DNA of 64,000 nucleotides from Impatiens glandulifera. Lineage: Eukaryota > Streptophyta > Magnoliopsida > Ericales > Balsaminaceae. The position numbers were made by a program, and so were the translations under genes. The stretch's first letter is position 1, and every line of letters starts with the position of its first letter. The notes under the pieces are model-generated. The model ran no database searches, had not been told where the DNA came from, and saw only the letters and a list, made by a program, of their open reading frames with translations. Positions 48,633 to 59,800 of this stretch are shown here, piece by piece. The DNA lies in the NCBI RefSeq assembly GCF_907164915.1, contig NC_061870.1, positions 25,271,348 to 25,335,347 on the forward strand, given 5' to 3'.

Positions 48633-48732
48633 AAACGTGAACTTTTAATTGAATCACGTTTATTTTATATTACATAAAAGTATTAGTTGTTTAACTTATA
48701 AAGAAACGTGATCGGTTAATCGAGTCACGTTT
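48633..48732. promoter_or_regulatory. Paired AAACGTGA-N13-TCACGTTT inverted-repeat modules
   Basis: Two 29-bp modules, 48633-48661 and 48704-48732, each have 8-bp perfect inverted arms AAACGTGA/TCACGTTT separated by exactly 13 bases. They start 71 bp apart. ACGT cores are bound by bZIP and related plant factors, so a regulatory role is plausible but inferred. They lie about 380-480 bp upstream of the RING gene leader. Both modules are kept at 63505-63533 and 63576-63604. Confidence 0.55.
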
Positions 48733-49080
48733 ATTTTATCATAAAATAAAGTATTAATTGCGACTTAAATAAAATAAATGGAATCAATTGTTTTTGAACT
48801 AATACAACAAACGACAATTAGACTAACTTTCTAAATTAGTTTGGTTCCTTGTCGCTTATGATTTGTAAACAATTACATGTTTTTATTAATAATATATGAC
48901 CATAAATAAAAGAAAATATAAAGTAACAAGTTATTAATAATAAAAAATATATGATAGGCTTTTTATCTATATTTGTGAAATATATGGTTGTCGTCTTCCA
49001 AAATATTTAAGGATGGAGTTATTGCTGTAATCTTGATTTTGGAAAAAAATAATAAGCTTAGATTTTGACCCTAATTCCAC

Positions 49081-49090
49081 TGTATATAAA
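49081..49090 (+). promoter_or_regulatory. TATA box of the RING-H2 gene
   Basis: TGTATATAAA lies about 35 bases before the conserved leader start (TTCACATCTGAAACTC). The same arrangement occurs at 56640-56651 and at 63955-63963 in the family's other members. Confidence 0.65.
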
Positions 49091-49111
49091 TCGGTTATTC
49101 TTCTATTCAAT

Positions 49112-50334
49112 TCACATCTGAAACTCTATCACTTGTTTCCCTCCTTCTGGTTAGAATTGTCTAGTGAAATCTATCTCGTTTTCACTAATTTTTTGGTTTT
49201 CATTTCTCTAGCTTGGTAAGCATATCTTTTATAATTTGTTTTTCTCTTTATACATATAGATAGATCTAAATGCAAGCGTCTTTTTAGTGAGTTTAATTCT
49301 TGTTTTTATCATTCAAATGCAAAAGCACTCAAATGTTTTTGTGTTTGGAATCTTTTTAGGAGTAGGATTTTTATCTTTTCTTTTTAATGTGTCTTCGTCT
49401 TCTGGATCGAACGAAAGTTGTGTATCGAACCCTCCCGCAAATGAAGGCGCGTATGGATCCTTGAGAATGAATGCGTCGTTAGACCTTCCAATGAAAGTGT
49501 CGCCATGTGGTGTACGCATCCCCTTTTGTCGTAGATTTGCCATCATCACGCCGCAGATTACGGAAGTCTGATCTTCAGCCGCCCTTGTCTGCTCCTCCTG
49601 CCTTTCTTCCTGGACAAAATAGCCGGTGGCTCATATGACTTGATTGAGGTTGGCCTCCGCTAAGGCTATTGAACCAAAGCCCCAGGATAGAAGGGGGAGA
49701 TGGATTGCACACTAGCTTTGCCTAATTCGTTATAACATGATATACATTTTGGATGCCGGCACGCCTACTCTCTTGTAGTCGTTTTCCCACTAAGCAAGTC
49801 ATTTGAAAATTGACATAAATCCATGTGAGGTTGTATACAAAGGTCCAATAAACTCCTTATTTTTAATAATTTTTGACATGATGAAAATACATTTTAGTAG
49901 ACGTGTTAAAGAAAGATTTATCAAATCAATATCTTACACTTTTGAAAAGGTTATAGAAAACCAACTTTTGTTGTTGACATGTTTTTTAACTACTCCCTCG
50001 TTATTTTGAAAAAGTTGTAAGACTTTAAAATTTGTTACCGTTGGTTTAAATTTTAAAAATTCATTTGGAAAGAGAATTGATATATAATTCTATTTTTATA
50101 AATATAGTTATAGAATGTAATTGATAACTCTAATTTAATTAATTAATTTATCATTTTCTTATTTATGGTGAATAAATGAGCTATATATTTTGATATGGAT
50201 GAAATTTGCAGATGGATATGAACGGAAGAAATTCTTCAAACAATGGTAATATTATCAACAGCGATTCCAGGCCCATTGAGAGTAGTACTCCTGCTGCTGC
50301 TACTAGACCATCGTCATCCAGGCATAACAGCCGC

Positions 50335-50371
<37 letters not shown>

Positions 50372-51258
50372 TTTCACATCTTCCCGCCATTTACCAACGT
50401 AGTAGATCAATCACAACTGGAAGAAGAAGGAACCTGGTATGTATATATTGTTTTTTTTACTCTTTTACTAATATCATCCTTCATTATATAAAATATCAAT
50501 AATTCTGTAATCTTCATTAGGTTCGGATGATTCAAAGTTTATTCAGCACACAAACTGAGGTGAGTTTTTCTTTTCTTTTCTTTTCTTTTTATTTAAATAA
50601 TAATAATAATAGCATAACGTCCTTAATTGGTCGTCTTATGTATGTAAAGCTTATAAGCTCCATCTTTGAATCAACTGGCCAAGATGCAACAGCTACAGTT
50701 GCCGCTGCTACTACTTTCATCGGGGATAATTTCACAACTCCTGATAATTTCTTAACTACGATGTTTCGTGAGGTAATAATAATAACATTTGTTATTAAAA
50801 TTTGAATTTGGTATGGTTAAGACAATTAAAAAAATATGCTGCATACATTCCATTATAGGAAATACCAACAATTCCCATGGAAGAAGAAGTTGACCATGAA
50901 GCAGGATTGAATGAGGGAGAAATTATGATGAGTATCGAGAGATTAATGCATTGCCCGTCCTTTTCAATAAGTGAGCATCAAGGAGAAGCCTGTTCCATTT
51001 GCCAGGTACGAGTGATCATCTTATATATTAATTACCCATTTTATATATATTACTTTTGATCACATTTAAATTCATGTATTTATTAAAATTTGGTATAATT
51101 GCACTTTGTAGGAAGAGTTTAAACAAGAGTTTAACCAAGAAGAGGAGGATATATACAAACTACGTTGTAATCATATTTATCATTTTGAGTGTATTAAGAC
51201 ATGGCTCATGCAAAAGAATTTTTGCCCAATTTGTAGAGCACCTGCTATGTATTTTTAA
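49112..51258 (+). CDS. RING-H2 E3 ubiquitin ligase (non-coding exon 1, five coding exons, 226 aa)
   Basis: Likely E3 ligase that passes ubiquitin from an E2 to a substrate. Exon 1 (about 49112-49215) is leader only. Coding exons are 50212-50436, 50521-50559, 50650-50772, 50859-51005 and 51112-51258. All coding introns are phase 0 and GT-AG. The ATG at 50212 directly follows an acceptor CAG. The C-terminal RING-H2 has C174, C177, C197, H199, H202, C205, C216 and C219 (CSIC, LRCNHIYHFECI, WLMQKNFCPIC), with the usual W209 and I176 for E2 contact. The N-terminal part is low-complexity (Ser/Asn/Arg) with 12 Asn in a row coded by (AAT)n. There is no transmembrane segment. The architecture resembles plant ZFP1/RHG1A-like ligases (C-terminal RING), but the protein is shorter. 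The acceptor of exon 4 (TGTAAAG) is the weakest splice call. Confidence 0.85.
49395..49800. other. GC-rich island in RING gene intron 1, possibly organelle DNA
   Basis: About 400 bp with near-balanced base composition sits inside an otherwise AT-rich leader intron. It starts abruptly around TCTTCTGGATCG and ends around CACTAAGCAAGTC. A frame of about 60 codons (SNESCVSNPPANEG...) runs into stops. The composition and texture are like plant mitochondrial DNA, so a nuclear mitochondrial insertion is my best guess. I cannot name the source locus. Confidence 0.35.
50334..50369 (+). repeat. (AAT)12 microsatellite in coding exon
   Basis: Trinucleotide run encoding 12 consecutive Asn in the first coding exon of the RING-H2 gene. 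Length changes in threes would alter the Asn tract without shifting frame. Confidence 0.95.
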
Positions 51259-51974
51259 TTATTATTTTTTTAAATAATTCATTTAAAAATTACATTTCAA
51301 TACGCTTAATCCCAAATTTCATATACTTTTTTCAATTATTTTAATTTAATATCAGGCTTATTTCAACTTTTATCATGTTTTAACTTTACAATATTATAAT
51401 AATAGACTAATTTTAAATAACACACAAATACAAATTAAAAATGTCAAAATTGCCACAATTTAAAACCAAACTATTTAACAACAAATAAGTGTTGAAGTAG
51501 ATTAAAGTAATTTAAAATATAAAATGGCTAATCTAAACTTAGTTATCCAATTTGAACTCACATAACACTATTATTCTTTTTTTATAAATCTCTTAAACAA
51601 TATTGATTTTAACAATTATTAAATTAGAAAACTCTAAACATTAGATCACATATAATTATGAATTACATATTATATTATATTATATTATATTATATTATAT
51701 TATATATATATATATATATTTTGTAAATAAAACTTTTATCATGTTAATCAATGAATTATCCATACTCAACTCACAATAATAACTAAATTGATATTAGCGC
51801 ACAACCTATGACGTTTTTGTTAACCTTTATAATATATAATATATAATAATTTTTTTTATGTAATACAAAATTATATAATATCATTTAAATAATTAACTCA
51901 CATATACTACCATGATTTTCCTTTTAAAAATTTTGAAATAACTATTAGATCACTATTTATGGAAAAATTATATT
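51259..51974. other. 3' flank of RING gene, AT-rich
   Basis: No gene seen. A (TATAT)n pentamer tract followed by (AT)n lies at about 51668-51720. Confidence 0.5.
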
Positions 51975-52560
51975 TAGGGCGTGTTATTACCATGAAATTA
52001 GAATGAGAGTTGTAATTTTAATTCATAAGTTTGAGATGATTTAAATTGAAATTGAAATTAAAATTATAATTATAATGAAAATCAAATTAATGTGATTTTA
52101 TAATTCTTAATGTTCGAAATGGTTGTTGCAATATATATTTTTTATGTTTTTCAAATAAAATATCTTATTATTTTATCATTACAACACATTAACTATGTTG
52201 AATTATTAAATTTATATTTTAAATTTAAAAGTTAAAATGTCGAATCAATATCTTTATTTATTTTTAAATTTAGTAAGACAACATGTTAAACTAATATTGT
52301 TGTTTTTTTTTTTTTTAATTTATGAAGTTCAAATTTTAAACCCATATTTTATTATTAGAATTTTGAAAGTTAAAATGTCGAACCAATTTTTTATTATTTA
52401 GGAAGTTAACATTTTGATTTTTTTTCTTAATGAGAATCGAAATTTAGACAAAACTCTTGACACTTGTACTATCCTAATAGATTGTGTTAAACAAATATAT
52501 TAATAATATATATTTAAATTTTTTTTAGCTATCCAAATGTATTCTTGACACTCCAAATGT
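51975..52560. repeat. GAATT-type dispersed repeat, copy B
   Basis: Diverged relative of 6938-7634 in the same orientation. Shared blocks include the GTGATTTTATAATTCTTAATG region, CAAATAAAATATCTTATTATTTTATCATT and repeated AAAATGTCGAATCAAT motifs. The outer inverted ends are largely eroded. Confidence 0.4.
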
Positions 52561-53099
52561 ATCTAATATAATTAATATACTTTTGTTATTGTTATTTCAC
52601 AATTAAGAAATGCTTGGAACATTTTGAAATACAATAAGTACATTTTCACTAAGCCTTTCTTAAATAATTATTTTTAAATAAATAAAATCAAAATAATTAA
52701 CCTCATAATCAAAAATCTATTTACAACAATTAATTAGGATTAATCATTGTGCTAATTAATCAAATTAATACAAAGTTAAGACCAAAATAAAATAAAAATT
52801 ATTTGAGATAAATGTTTTACTCATTTATTTTAAAATAATTTTAGAAAAATTAAAGGCAAAAAAAAAATAATTTTGATTAATTGTTGTATCTATTTCATCT
52901 AAAAATAATTATTTATTTAAATCCTTAAATATACAAAAATAAATAAAAAAAATAATTGGTAAAATATTTGTCATAATTAATTTAATATTTTGTGTATTTG
53001 AAAAGGTAAAAATTAAAACATAAATGGTGAAAGAAAAATAAATTTCAAACAAACCCATTAAAGTTTTAAAATAAAAATAAATTCTTAATCGGGTGTAAC
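52561..53099. other. AT-rich intergenic DNA
   Basis: No gene and no element end recognised. Confidence 0.5.
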
Positions 53100-55640
53100 C
53101 AAAATCGAAAAATAAACTACAATCGAAAACTGGGTCATCAGATGAACGATGGGAACTCATCCAATTACCTAGACGCGTCCGCGTAGCCGGCTGTAACAGA
53201 GGGAACACGTGCCCGCGCCGCACCCTATAAACTAACTAGATGTTAGCCTTGTTAGCCCGAACGTTAACAGAACACCCAACCGCTAACGGACCGTGGACAA
53301 AATGCACATGACACGACGTTGTTTTGGCCTTTAATCTTCATTGCGACACCGAGCATGCAGATAAACCATGCTAATTTTGATTTTTTAACACCTAGCCATT
53401 GGTTGATGGTTTTGACTGATTCAAATCCTAGAATGATCACCCTACGTACAATGGTGATCATTCCCCCTACAAAAATAGGAATGAAACATCCTATTCCGGT
53501 CAGCCAAAAACAACCAAAACCCTTAATGGCTTTTGGCCTATTTAGGCCCCTTTAAACCTCAACTGACCTTGTAATAGTATAAATACCCCCATGGATCATT
53601 CCAAAGTCAAAGAACCAACTCATACTCCTCAAATTGAAGAAAATCAAAAATCCGCCCTTAAAGTTTGAAACTTTCGATTTTTTTGAAAGTTCTGTTTGAA
53701 TTCATCCCTAGATGATTTATAAAACTATCTAGATAGGATATAACCGATCAATCGATCTAAATAACAAAAACTCAAATTTTAATTTCAAAAATAAAAAACG
53801 GGTTTGGTATTCTTGAGTTAATTATGTTGAATCACAACCCTAAAAGATTCCTAACATGATTGTAATGATGTTGGGCAACTATTTGGATTATGTTTGATCT
53901 ATCCCAATAATATTTGATCAAAATCAAAAATTTCAAAATAAAATGTAAATTTTGAAATCTTGAATTGGTCAAAATGAACAGCTAGTTTTCTTGTTTTGAT
54001 ACCAATCAAGTATATGTGATATAATGAAGATATTAGATAGCTCCTTTCATTTCAAAACAACTTTAAAATAAAAAATTCAATTTTTGATCACAAACTATTT
54101 TGAACAAATTGATAATCATCCAGGTCGATCCGTACCTTGAGATGATGATTAACATGTTCCTGGGAGCTTTGTGAATCTACCCAAACTCTTAGATCAAATA
54201 ATCAAAGCTAAAAAACTAATTTTTAAAAAAATGCACTATAGTATTCTTGATAATCGAGACTCTTAACCTAGGACTGAGAGATCCACCGAGGATTCTCGGT
54301 CCGAACCGAACCCTATGACCAAGAAAATTGACCAAGGACCGAGAGGTCCGACCGTTCTTGATTTAGGACCATGAAATTAGACCGAAGATTTTTACCTAGG
54401 ACCGAGACTCCTAGACATAGGAACGAGAGTTCTAACATTGGGACCGAGAATTCCAAACCATAGGACCGAGAAACTTGACCGAGGATTCTCACCTAGGTCT
54501 AAGAGGTCTGACCTAAGACCGAGGATCCTGAGAACTAGGACCAAGAGGTCTAACCTTGGGACCGAACATCCCAAGCTTGGACCGAGTGCTCCCGAATTTA
54601 GGACCGAGGGAGTTAGCCAAGAGCTACCCCCAGACCAAGTGGTTTATACACCTCGACCGAGAAACCTAGCCCTAGGCTAGTCCAGGACCGATAGATTTTT
54701 ACAAATAGACCGCTAAGATCAGGCAAGGACTAAGAGTCCTTAACACCTCGACCGAGGAACTCCGGTACTTAGACCGAGAGTTCCCAAGCCCAAATCGAGG
54801 GTCAACGAACCCTGGCCGACAAAAATGAACCCCAGCCTTAAGACTACAATCCTAAGGCATGTTTGGTTCCACTATTAAAAAGCTAAAATTAATTTTATAA
54901 TTTTGTGACTCTAAATTATTTTCTAAAAATTACAAAAAATTAGAAAATGCATTTTAAATATTTTGGGACATTTTTACAAAAATATTTCAACAAAGGCTCG
55001 TTTGGTGTTTATTCTAAACATTAATGCCTTTAAATGACTGATACTCTTCAGGTATTTCCACCATAGTTATCATCCACAACAGATATCAACATTTAAATAT
55101 TGTTGTTTCAATATTTTAAATAACGCAAAATCCTAGAAGCATAACTAGGACCAGAAAAATAATCGGTTAAAACTCAAACGTTATACAACAAATTTTCAAT
55201 AAAGTCAAGTTTATAAAGTAGAGACCGTTTTTTAACGGATACGAAGGACATAACGCGAAGGTCCTTTCCCGAGTATCACCAAACTTTGAACCAAACAACA
55301 TTCTAGTGCAAAATACGTTTGTACACGTACACCCTTTTTTTATTGATTTTTTAAAAATAATTGACGACTATGTCTTCAAATAAATAATCTTTTCTTAAAT
55401 TAATTATATTTAATTAATTTAAATCGAATTGTATAAAAAATCAAATCGACATTTAATTACCATAAATACCAAAATTATTAAAATTTGAATTAAATTAATT
55501 ATTTTTACATAATTGATTTTAAAAAATGGCTTCTAGGTACTATCATATTTTCTTTTGAAAATAATGTTTTATTTTAAAAACCTTTTAAGTTACTTACAAT
55601 TCCTTATAAACTATTTTTTAAGTTAAATGAAAACTTTTGT
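53100..55640 (+). mobile_element. LTR-like repeat, copy B (inverted relative to copy A)
   Basis: Shares with 41380-43935, in opposite orientation, the order promoter-like block (GATCACC...GGTGATCATTCC, about 53436-53465), TATA-like TATAAATACCCC (about 53579-53590), AATCAAAAATCC leader, GGACCGAG minisatellite, the GGCATGTTTGGTTCC block (about 54857), the GACCAGAAAAATAATCGGTTAAA block (about 55148) and the CCCGAGTATCACCAAACTTTG block (about 55267). The primer-site-like string is eroded to TTGACGACTATGTC (about 55360). No coding domains. The two copies are diverged enough to be separate old insertions rather than one recent inverted duplication. Confidence 0.5.
54240..54850. repeat. GGACCGAG minisatellite inside LTR-like repeat B
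   Basis: About twenty degenerate units of roughly 25-35 bp centred on TAGGACCGAGA. The array is longer than in copy A and its unit order differs, indicating independent expansion and turnover. Confidence 0.8.
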
Positions 55641-56639
55641 TTAGACTCTTGTAATACTTGTTTATTATTAAAAGCGGTTTTTAAGTTAAAGAAAATGTGT
55701 ATCGTCAATTGAGTCATATTTATTTTCTCATAAATAATTATTAATTGTTAAACCGTTAAAAAAATTATGAACTATCGATTGAGTCAGTTTATATTTCTAT
55801 TTAAAAAAAATATTATTTGTTTTCGATTAAAGAATAAATGAGATATTGATTATGTCACGTTTGCTTTCTCTAAGAGAAAGTATTAGTTATGACTTAAATA
55901 AAAGTAATAAATGAATTGTTTAACAACTAACATAATAAACGTGACATAAAACGACAATCAAGCTATCTGCCTCGGTAAACAAGATTTTTTTTTTGTCGTT
56001 TATAGAATTGTCATCAAAGTTATTAAATTTTGTATGAACGTTAGGGTTAATCCTCTTTAATTTCTTCTTTACAGTTTATTTAAGATTATTATATTAATAA
56101 TTGATCTTACAAAATATTACAATACTTAATTAATAAATAAAAGAATTAACAAAAACAAAATATAAAAACAATGAAAAACTGAGGTATTTATTAAATGAAT
56201 TAATTATTAAAAAATACAAAATTATCTAGATTGTTCTAATTTATTTATTTGTTTGATCTTTATCATAAGTCTATAATATTCTTAAATATTATAATACTAA
56301 TATTAAATACATAAATAAAGGTCCATAACTACATAAATCTACAGAGATTGCAAAAATAATTAAGATGTGATAAAGGTTTTTAAAAAAGTGATAATAATTA
56401 CAGCAATTTAACTATATATGTAAAATAATCCCATTCTTTTTAAAGTCCTAAAAAATAATTTAAAAATAATTATATTTTATTAGTATTAAAACTTTATGAC
56501 AATAAAAGTTTTCTTAAAAACTATCAAATATTATTAAAAAATTATTGAAATTGCTTTTTATCTCTTCACTAAAGATAGACATTTATCTTCTTGCATTGCT
56601 GTCACGTTTAAATAAGATCAGATTTTGTCATCAATTTCA
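55641..56639 (+). promoter_or_regulatory. Upstream region of second RING-family member
   Basis: About 55690-55910 contains three diverged units of about 75 bp, each with GATTGAGTCAYRTTTATTT-like sequence, corresponding to the two hairpin modules upstream of the RING gene. The 8-bp inverted arms are no longer intact here. The remainder is AT-rich without a gene. Confidence 0.45.
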
Positions 56640-57063
56640 GTATATATAAACCTCTTATTATTCTTTTTCATTTCACATCTGAATCTCTATCTCTTGCTCA
56701 TTTTCTTTTTGTTTTAAATGTAGAGAACTATTTTTAATTTATCAGTTCTTCGGGTTTTCATATTTTCAACTAGGTAAGTATAAAAAAAATCCTTGAATTT
56801 CTATAAAAAGGTCAAATCAACAAATTATTGAATGATTTGTTAAATGGTAGAAATTTGTTTTTGATATCAGCATTAGAATTAAAATTTATAAAATCAACAC
56901 CTTAAACTTTTGAAAAGTTAATAGAAAAATATATAATTTTAGTTTTAATTTTAATTTTGGAAAGAGCTTTCATAATCCATTTTGATAAATTTTGTTATAG
57001 AAGATTAATAACTTTAATTTCATTTTTTTACTATCTTTATGAATAAATTAAAGAGAAATTATA

Positions 57064-57100
<37 letters not shown>

Positions 57101-57960
57101 ATTTAAGAATTAATTTGTTTTGTTGAATGAAATTTGCAGATGGATATGAACGGAAGGATCTCTTCTAACAATGGTAATGGGTTACTTGAGAATTTGGAAT
57201 TGAATTACTTAGGATCGATAGAGTCATTTGATCATCATCAGGTGCCTTTGAGTTGGATTAACGGGAGACCTGCAGTGGATGCAGGACATCATCGTGATCA
57301 AGACCATATATCCATGATGATGTTGAGTAATATCTGTAGAAGATTATCACCCATAAATGGAAATCAGCAATCCCATCTTCTACATTTAACCATTACTTCA
57401 CGCAAAACCCTCGTCATGATCCCCTCGCCATCGCCCGTGCTCACAACCAGAGCTTCGCTCGTTTAAGCACTATGCCGTCACCTCCGATCCAAACCAGTAG
57501 TCCGGCCATGATGTGGCCGCAGCAGCAACATCAGCTAATTCAAGAGCAAAACCCCATCGGCGCCGAGAGGAATTTCTTGGCCATGGGTGGCGCCATCCCC
57601 GTCAACCATTTCTCTCCAATTGATTATCATGAATTTTTCTATGAACTATATCCTAATCAAATTCAACCCACTCCCAACACACAATTATAATCAAAATCAA
57701 TCCCCTCCCACTGTTAATCTTGGTTACAGTAATATCCTAACCAAGATCAACAACAGCAATCCTACTTGGATTGGCAGCAGGAACAGAATTATAATCAACA
57801 ACTGCAATCCCTCATCATGATCCCCTCGACATTACCCGTGCTCCGAATCAGAGCCTCGCTCGTTTAAGAACTATGACGTCACCGCCGATCCAAACCAGTA
57901 GTCTGCCGCAACCAATTCAAGATCAAAACCAATAGTCATCGAGGGTTCTAGAGTACCATG
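56640..57960 (+). pseudogene. Second RING-family member: shared leader, different Gln/Asn/Pro-rich body
   Basis: TATA-like TATATATAAACC (56640), leader exon to 56773 with donor GTAAGT, intron, acceptor TTTGCAG and ATG 57140 (MDMNGR.SSNNGN) all parallel the RING gene. After about 15 codons homology ends. The ATG frame closes at 57466 (108 aa). A second frame (57340-57690) continues with AIARAHNQSFARLSTM, PPIQTSS and Gln-rich sequence. A third stretch (about 57740-57930) has further Q/N-rich coding-like sequence. A segment of about 95 bp (57416-57510) is repeated at 57818-57912 and reads alike in protein (RA.NQS.ARL.TM.SPPIQTSS). No RING finger is present. I read it as a frameshifted, probably non-functional gene of chimeric origin. 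An unrecognised intron could rescue part of it. Confidence 0.5.
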
Positions 57961-59429
57961 AGTTTCCTTCCATTTTTAATTCGGTCATTTATGTATACTT
58001 ATTAGAACAAGCTTCTACTTACTTCTGATAATTAAACAAAACTGTAATTTTTTGCTTTTTTTCATATTTTTGTTTTTTTCCTTGCTGAACTAAATTTGAT
58101 TTGTATGCGTTTTTTTTAATTGAAGAAACTCATTGTTTGGTATGCACCATTTTCGGTAAAAATATATTTATTTTTCTTTTTATTATAATGACAAGTTTGT
58201 TTTATAGGAATGTTGTTGCAAACGGGAAGAAAATGATTTATCATCTCCTCTTTCACAATTTTTTTTTATCATTGAGAATATTGGAAATGAACATCTCCTT
58301 CTTGCAATAGCAGAAATGTCAATTTTATGTTTACTATGACAAAAAATGTGAAATGGACAATAGACAATATCACCACAACCATTAATTTTTTTAATCAAAT
58401 GGATCTGAGTAATTTGCAGAATATTGAGTAGAAAAAATAAAAGATAAATAATGTAATACTAAGATGATTTGAAATTTATATTCAATCAAACATTACATTT
58501 AAACAAAATATTATGAAGATTATTTGATTTTATATGACTGTCAATAAAAAAAAAACCTATTTTTTCTAAAAGAATCTTATCTATCCATATTAGAAATGTC
58601 AATACTGACATATTTAAAAGGAAGGAAATCAATTGAAATGTTAAGAATTTAATTTTTTATTTTTTGTGTTTATTTTAATCACTTACCATTCAACATTCAA
58701 ACGTACAATGCACAAAATAATCCTATTATTCTTAAAATTTACGAGAATTTCAGTTACACATAATAAATAAGTTAATCGAAATATCAAAAAGAAAACGTGT
58801 AAGAAAGAAACTCTAAGCATTTTCATGTATGGTTAAGTCCTGGCTAGAAATATGTCAATCGTTAGAAAATATATTGTTTTAATATTAATTGTAATCTGTT
58901 AGCTTAAGTATTCAAGGATAAAATTCTAAAAGATGATACAAAACTGAGATTGTTTTATCGAAATCTATAAGATACTTACCAATAATAGTGCATTATTTAT
59001 ATGCCTATGTCTATGTCTATGATTTTATTTTTTTGTATTTCCAAGTGTGAATGATAACATCGAAAACCTGATGTGAGACTTCTTATGTGTGTGTTTTCAG
59101 CAACATTACGGGGTCTTCCTAATCTTCTTTCACCCACTTGGTTAGATAGGTAAAAGAAATAAATGCAAGCAACTTAGAGGTTTGAGCATTCATGATTTGA
59201 TATCTCCATTATTAAAGAGGTTATGTTTGGAGAGATATAAATCCTAAAAAAATGATTTTATTCATACCTAACAAAAAAAACTTTAAAACATTGAGAACTC
59301 GTCACAATCTAAGTGTATGTAGTAAATAGAAAGTAATTAGGATGGTCGAGCTACAATCACGGGATACTCCTAGATGGGGAGATAAGAATTGTTATAGGAT
59401 TTTACTTTTTTACTCAACATTGACAAACC
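57961..59429. other. AT-rich intergenic DNA
   Basis: No gene seen. The small open frames around 58100-58400 exist on both strands with no motif. Confidence 0.45.
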
Positions 59430-59800
59430 CTTTGAAAATTGAGTGTTCATGGAATTTTTGATCAAGCAGATGATGAGCTGGAAGAGCTGAAAGTACAATA
59501 TGACTTCTTGGTAGACTATTAGATTCATGGGATACATTAAGAACGTCATTGTCTAACATAACTGTAAATAGTATTTGTACTATGGAGGTGGTGAAGAGTA
59601 GTGTCCTTAATGAAGAGATGAGAATAAAATCATATGGTTCTTCTTCGCATTCTGATGTCCTACTTACTAAAAGAAAATGGATAATTAAGAGTAGAGACCA
59701 TAATATGAAAAGTATAGCAAAAACAGATCTGATAACAATGCTAATATTGAGTGATATCATTGTGGCAAAAAGGACCATATAATGAGCAGTGGACACTTGT
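59430..59800 (+). mobile_element. Copia gag fragment (decayed)
   Basis: The plus strand reads, across stops, LLDSWDTLRTSLSN, SVLNEEMRIKSYGSSSHSD and finally a zinc-knuckle remnant YHCGKKDHIM, the usual order of a plant copia Gag C-terminal part. Neither LTR nor pol follows. It abuts gypsy sequence directly, so the junction records nested insertion or deletion. Confidence 0.6.

Larger units (their letters stand above)
46667..49127 (+). repeat. Duplicated upstream block of RING family, copy 1
   Basis: Nearly identical to 61674-64000: same order and only scattered substitutions. It contains the whole upstream region of the RING-H2 gene down to its TATA box and leader. Copy 1 has an extra tandem duplication of about 160 bp (about 47310-47630) that copy 2 has once. 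This is a segmental duplication carrying a gene promoter. Confidence 0.9.

Noticed and set aside
53264..53555. Overlapping ORFs on both strands near the left part of LTR-like repeat B
   Set aside because: No family signature, frames not kept in copy A, and the sequence is shared promoter-like repeat.
54392..54680. ORFs on both strands with repeating Arg/Pro/Leu pattern
   Set aside because: They are translations of the GGACCGAG minisatellite, with no start context or conservation in copy A.
59410..59796. Minus-strand ORF of 128 codons with hydrophobic residues (membrane-like)
   Set aside because: It is antisense to a recognisable copia Gag fragment on the plus strand. Hydrophobicity follows from the complement of Lys/Asn-rich codons.
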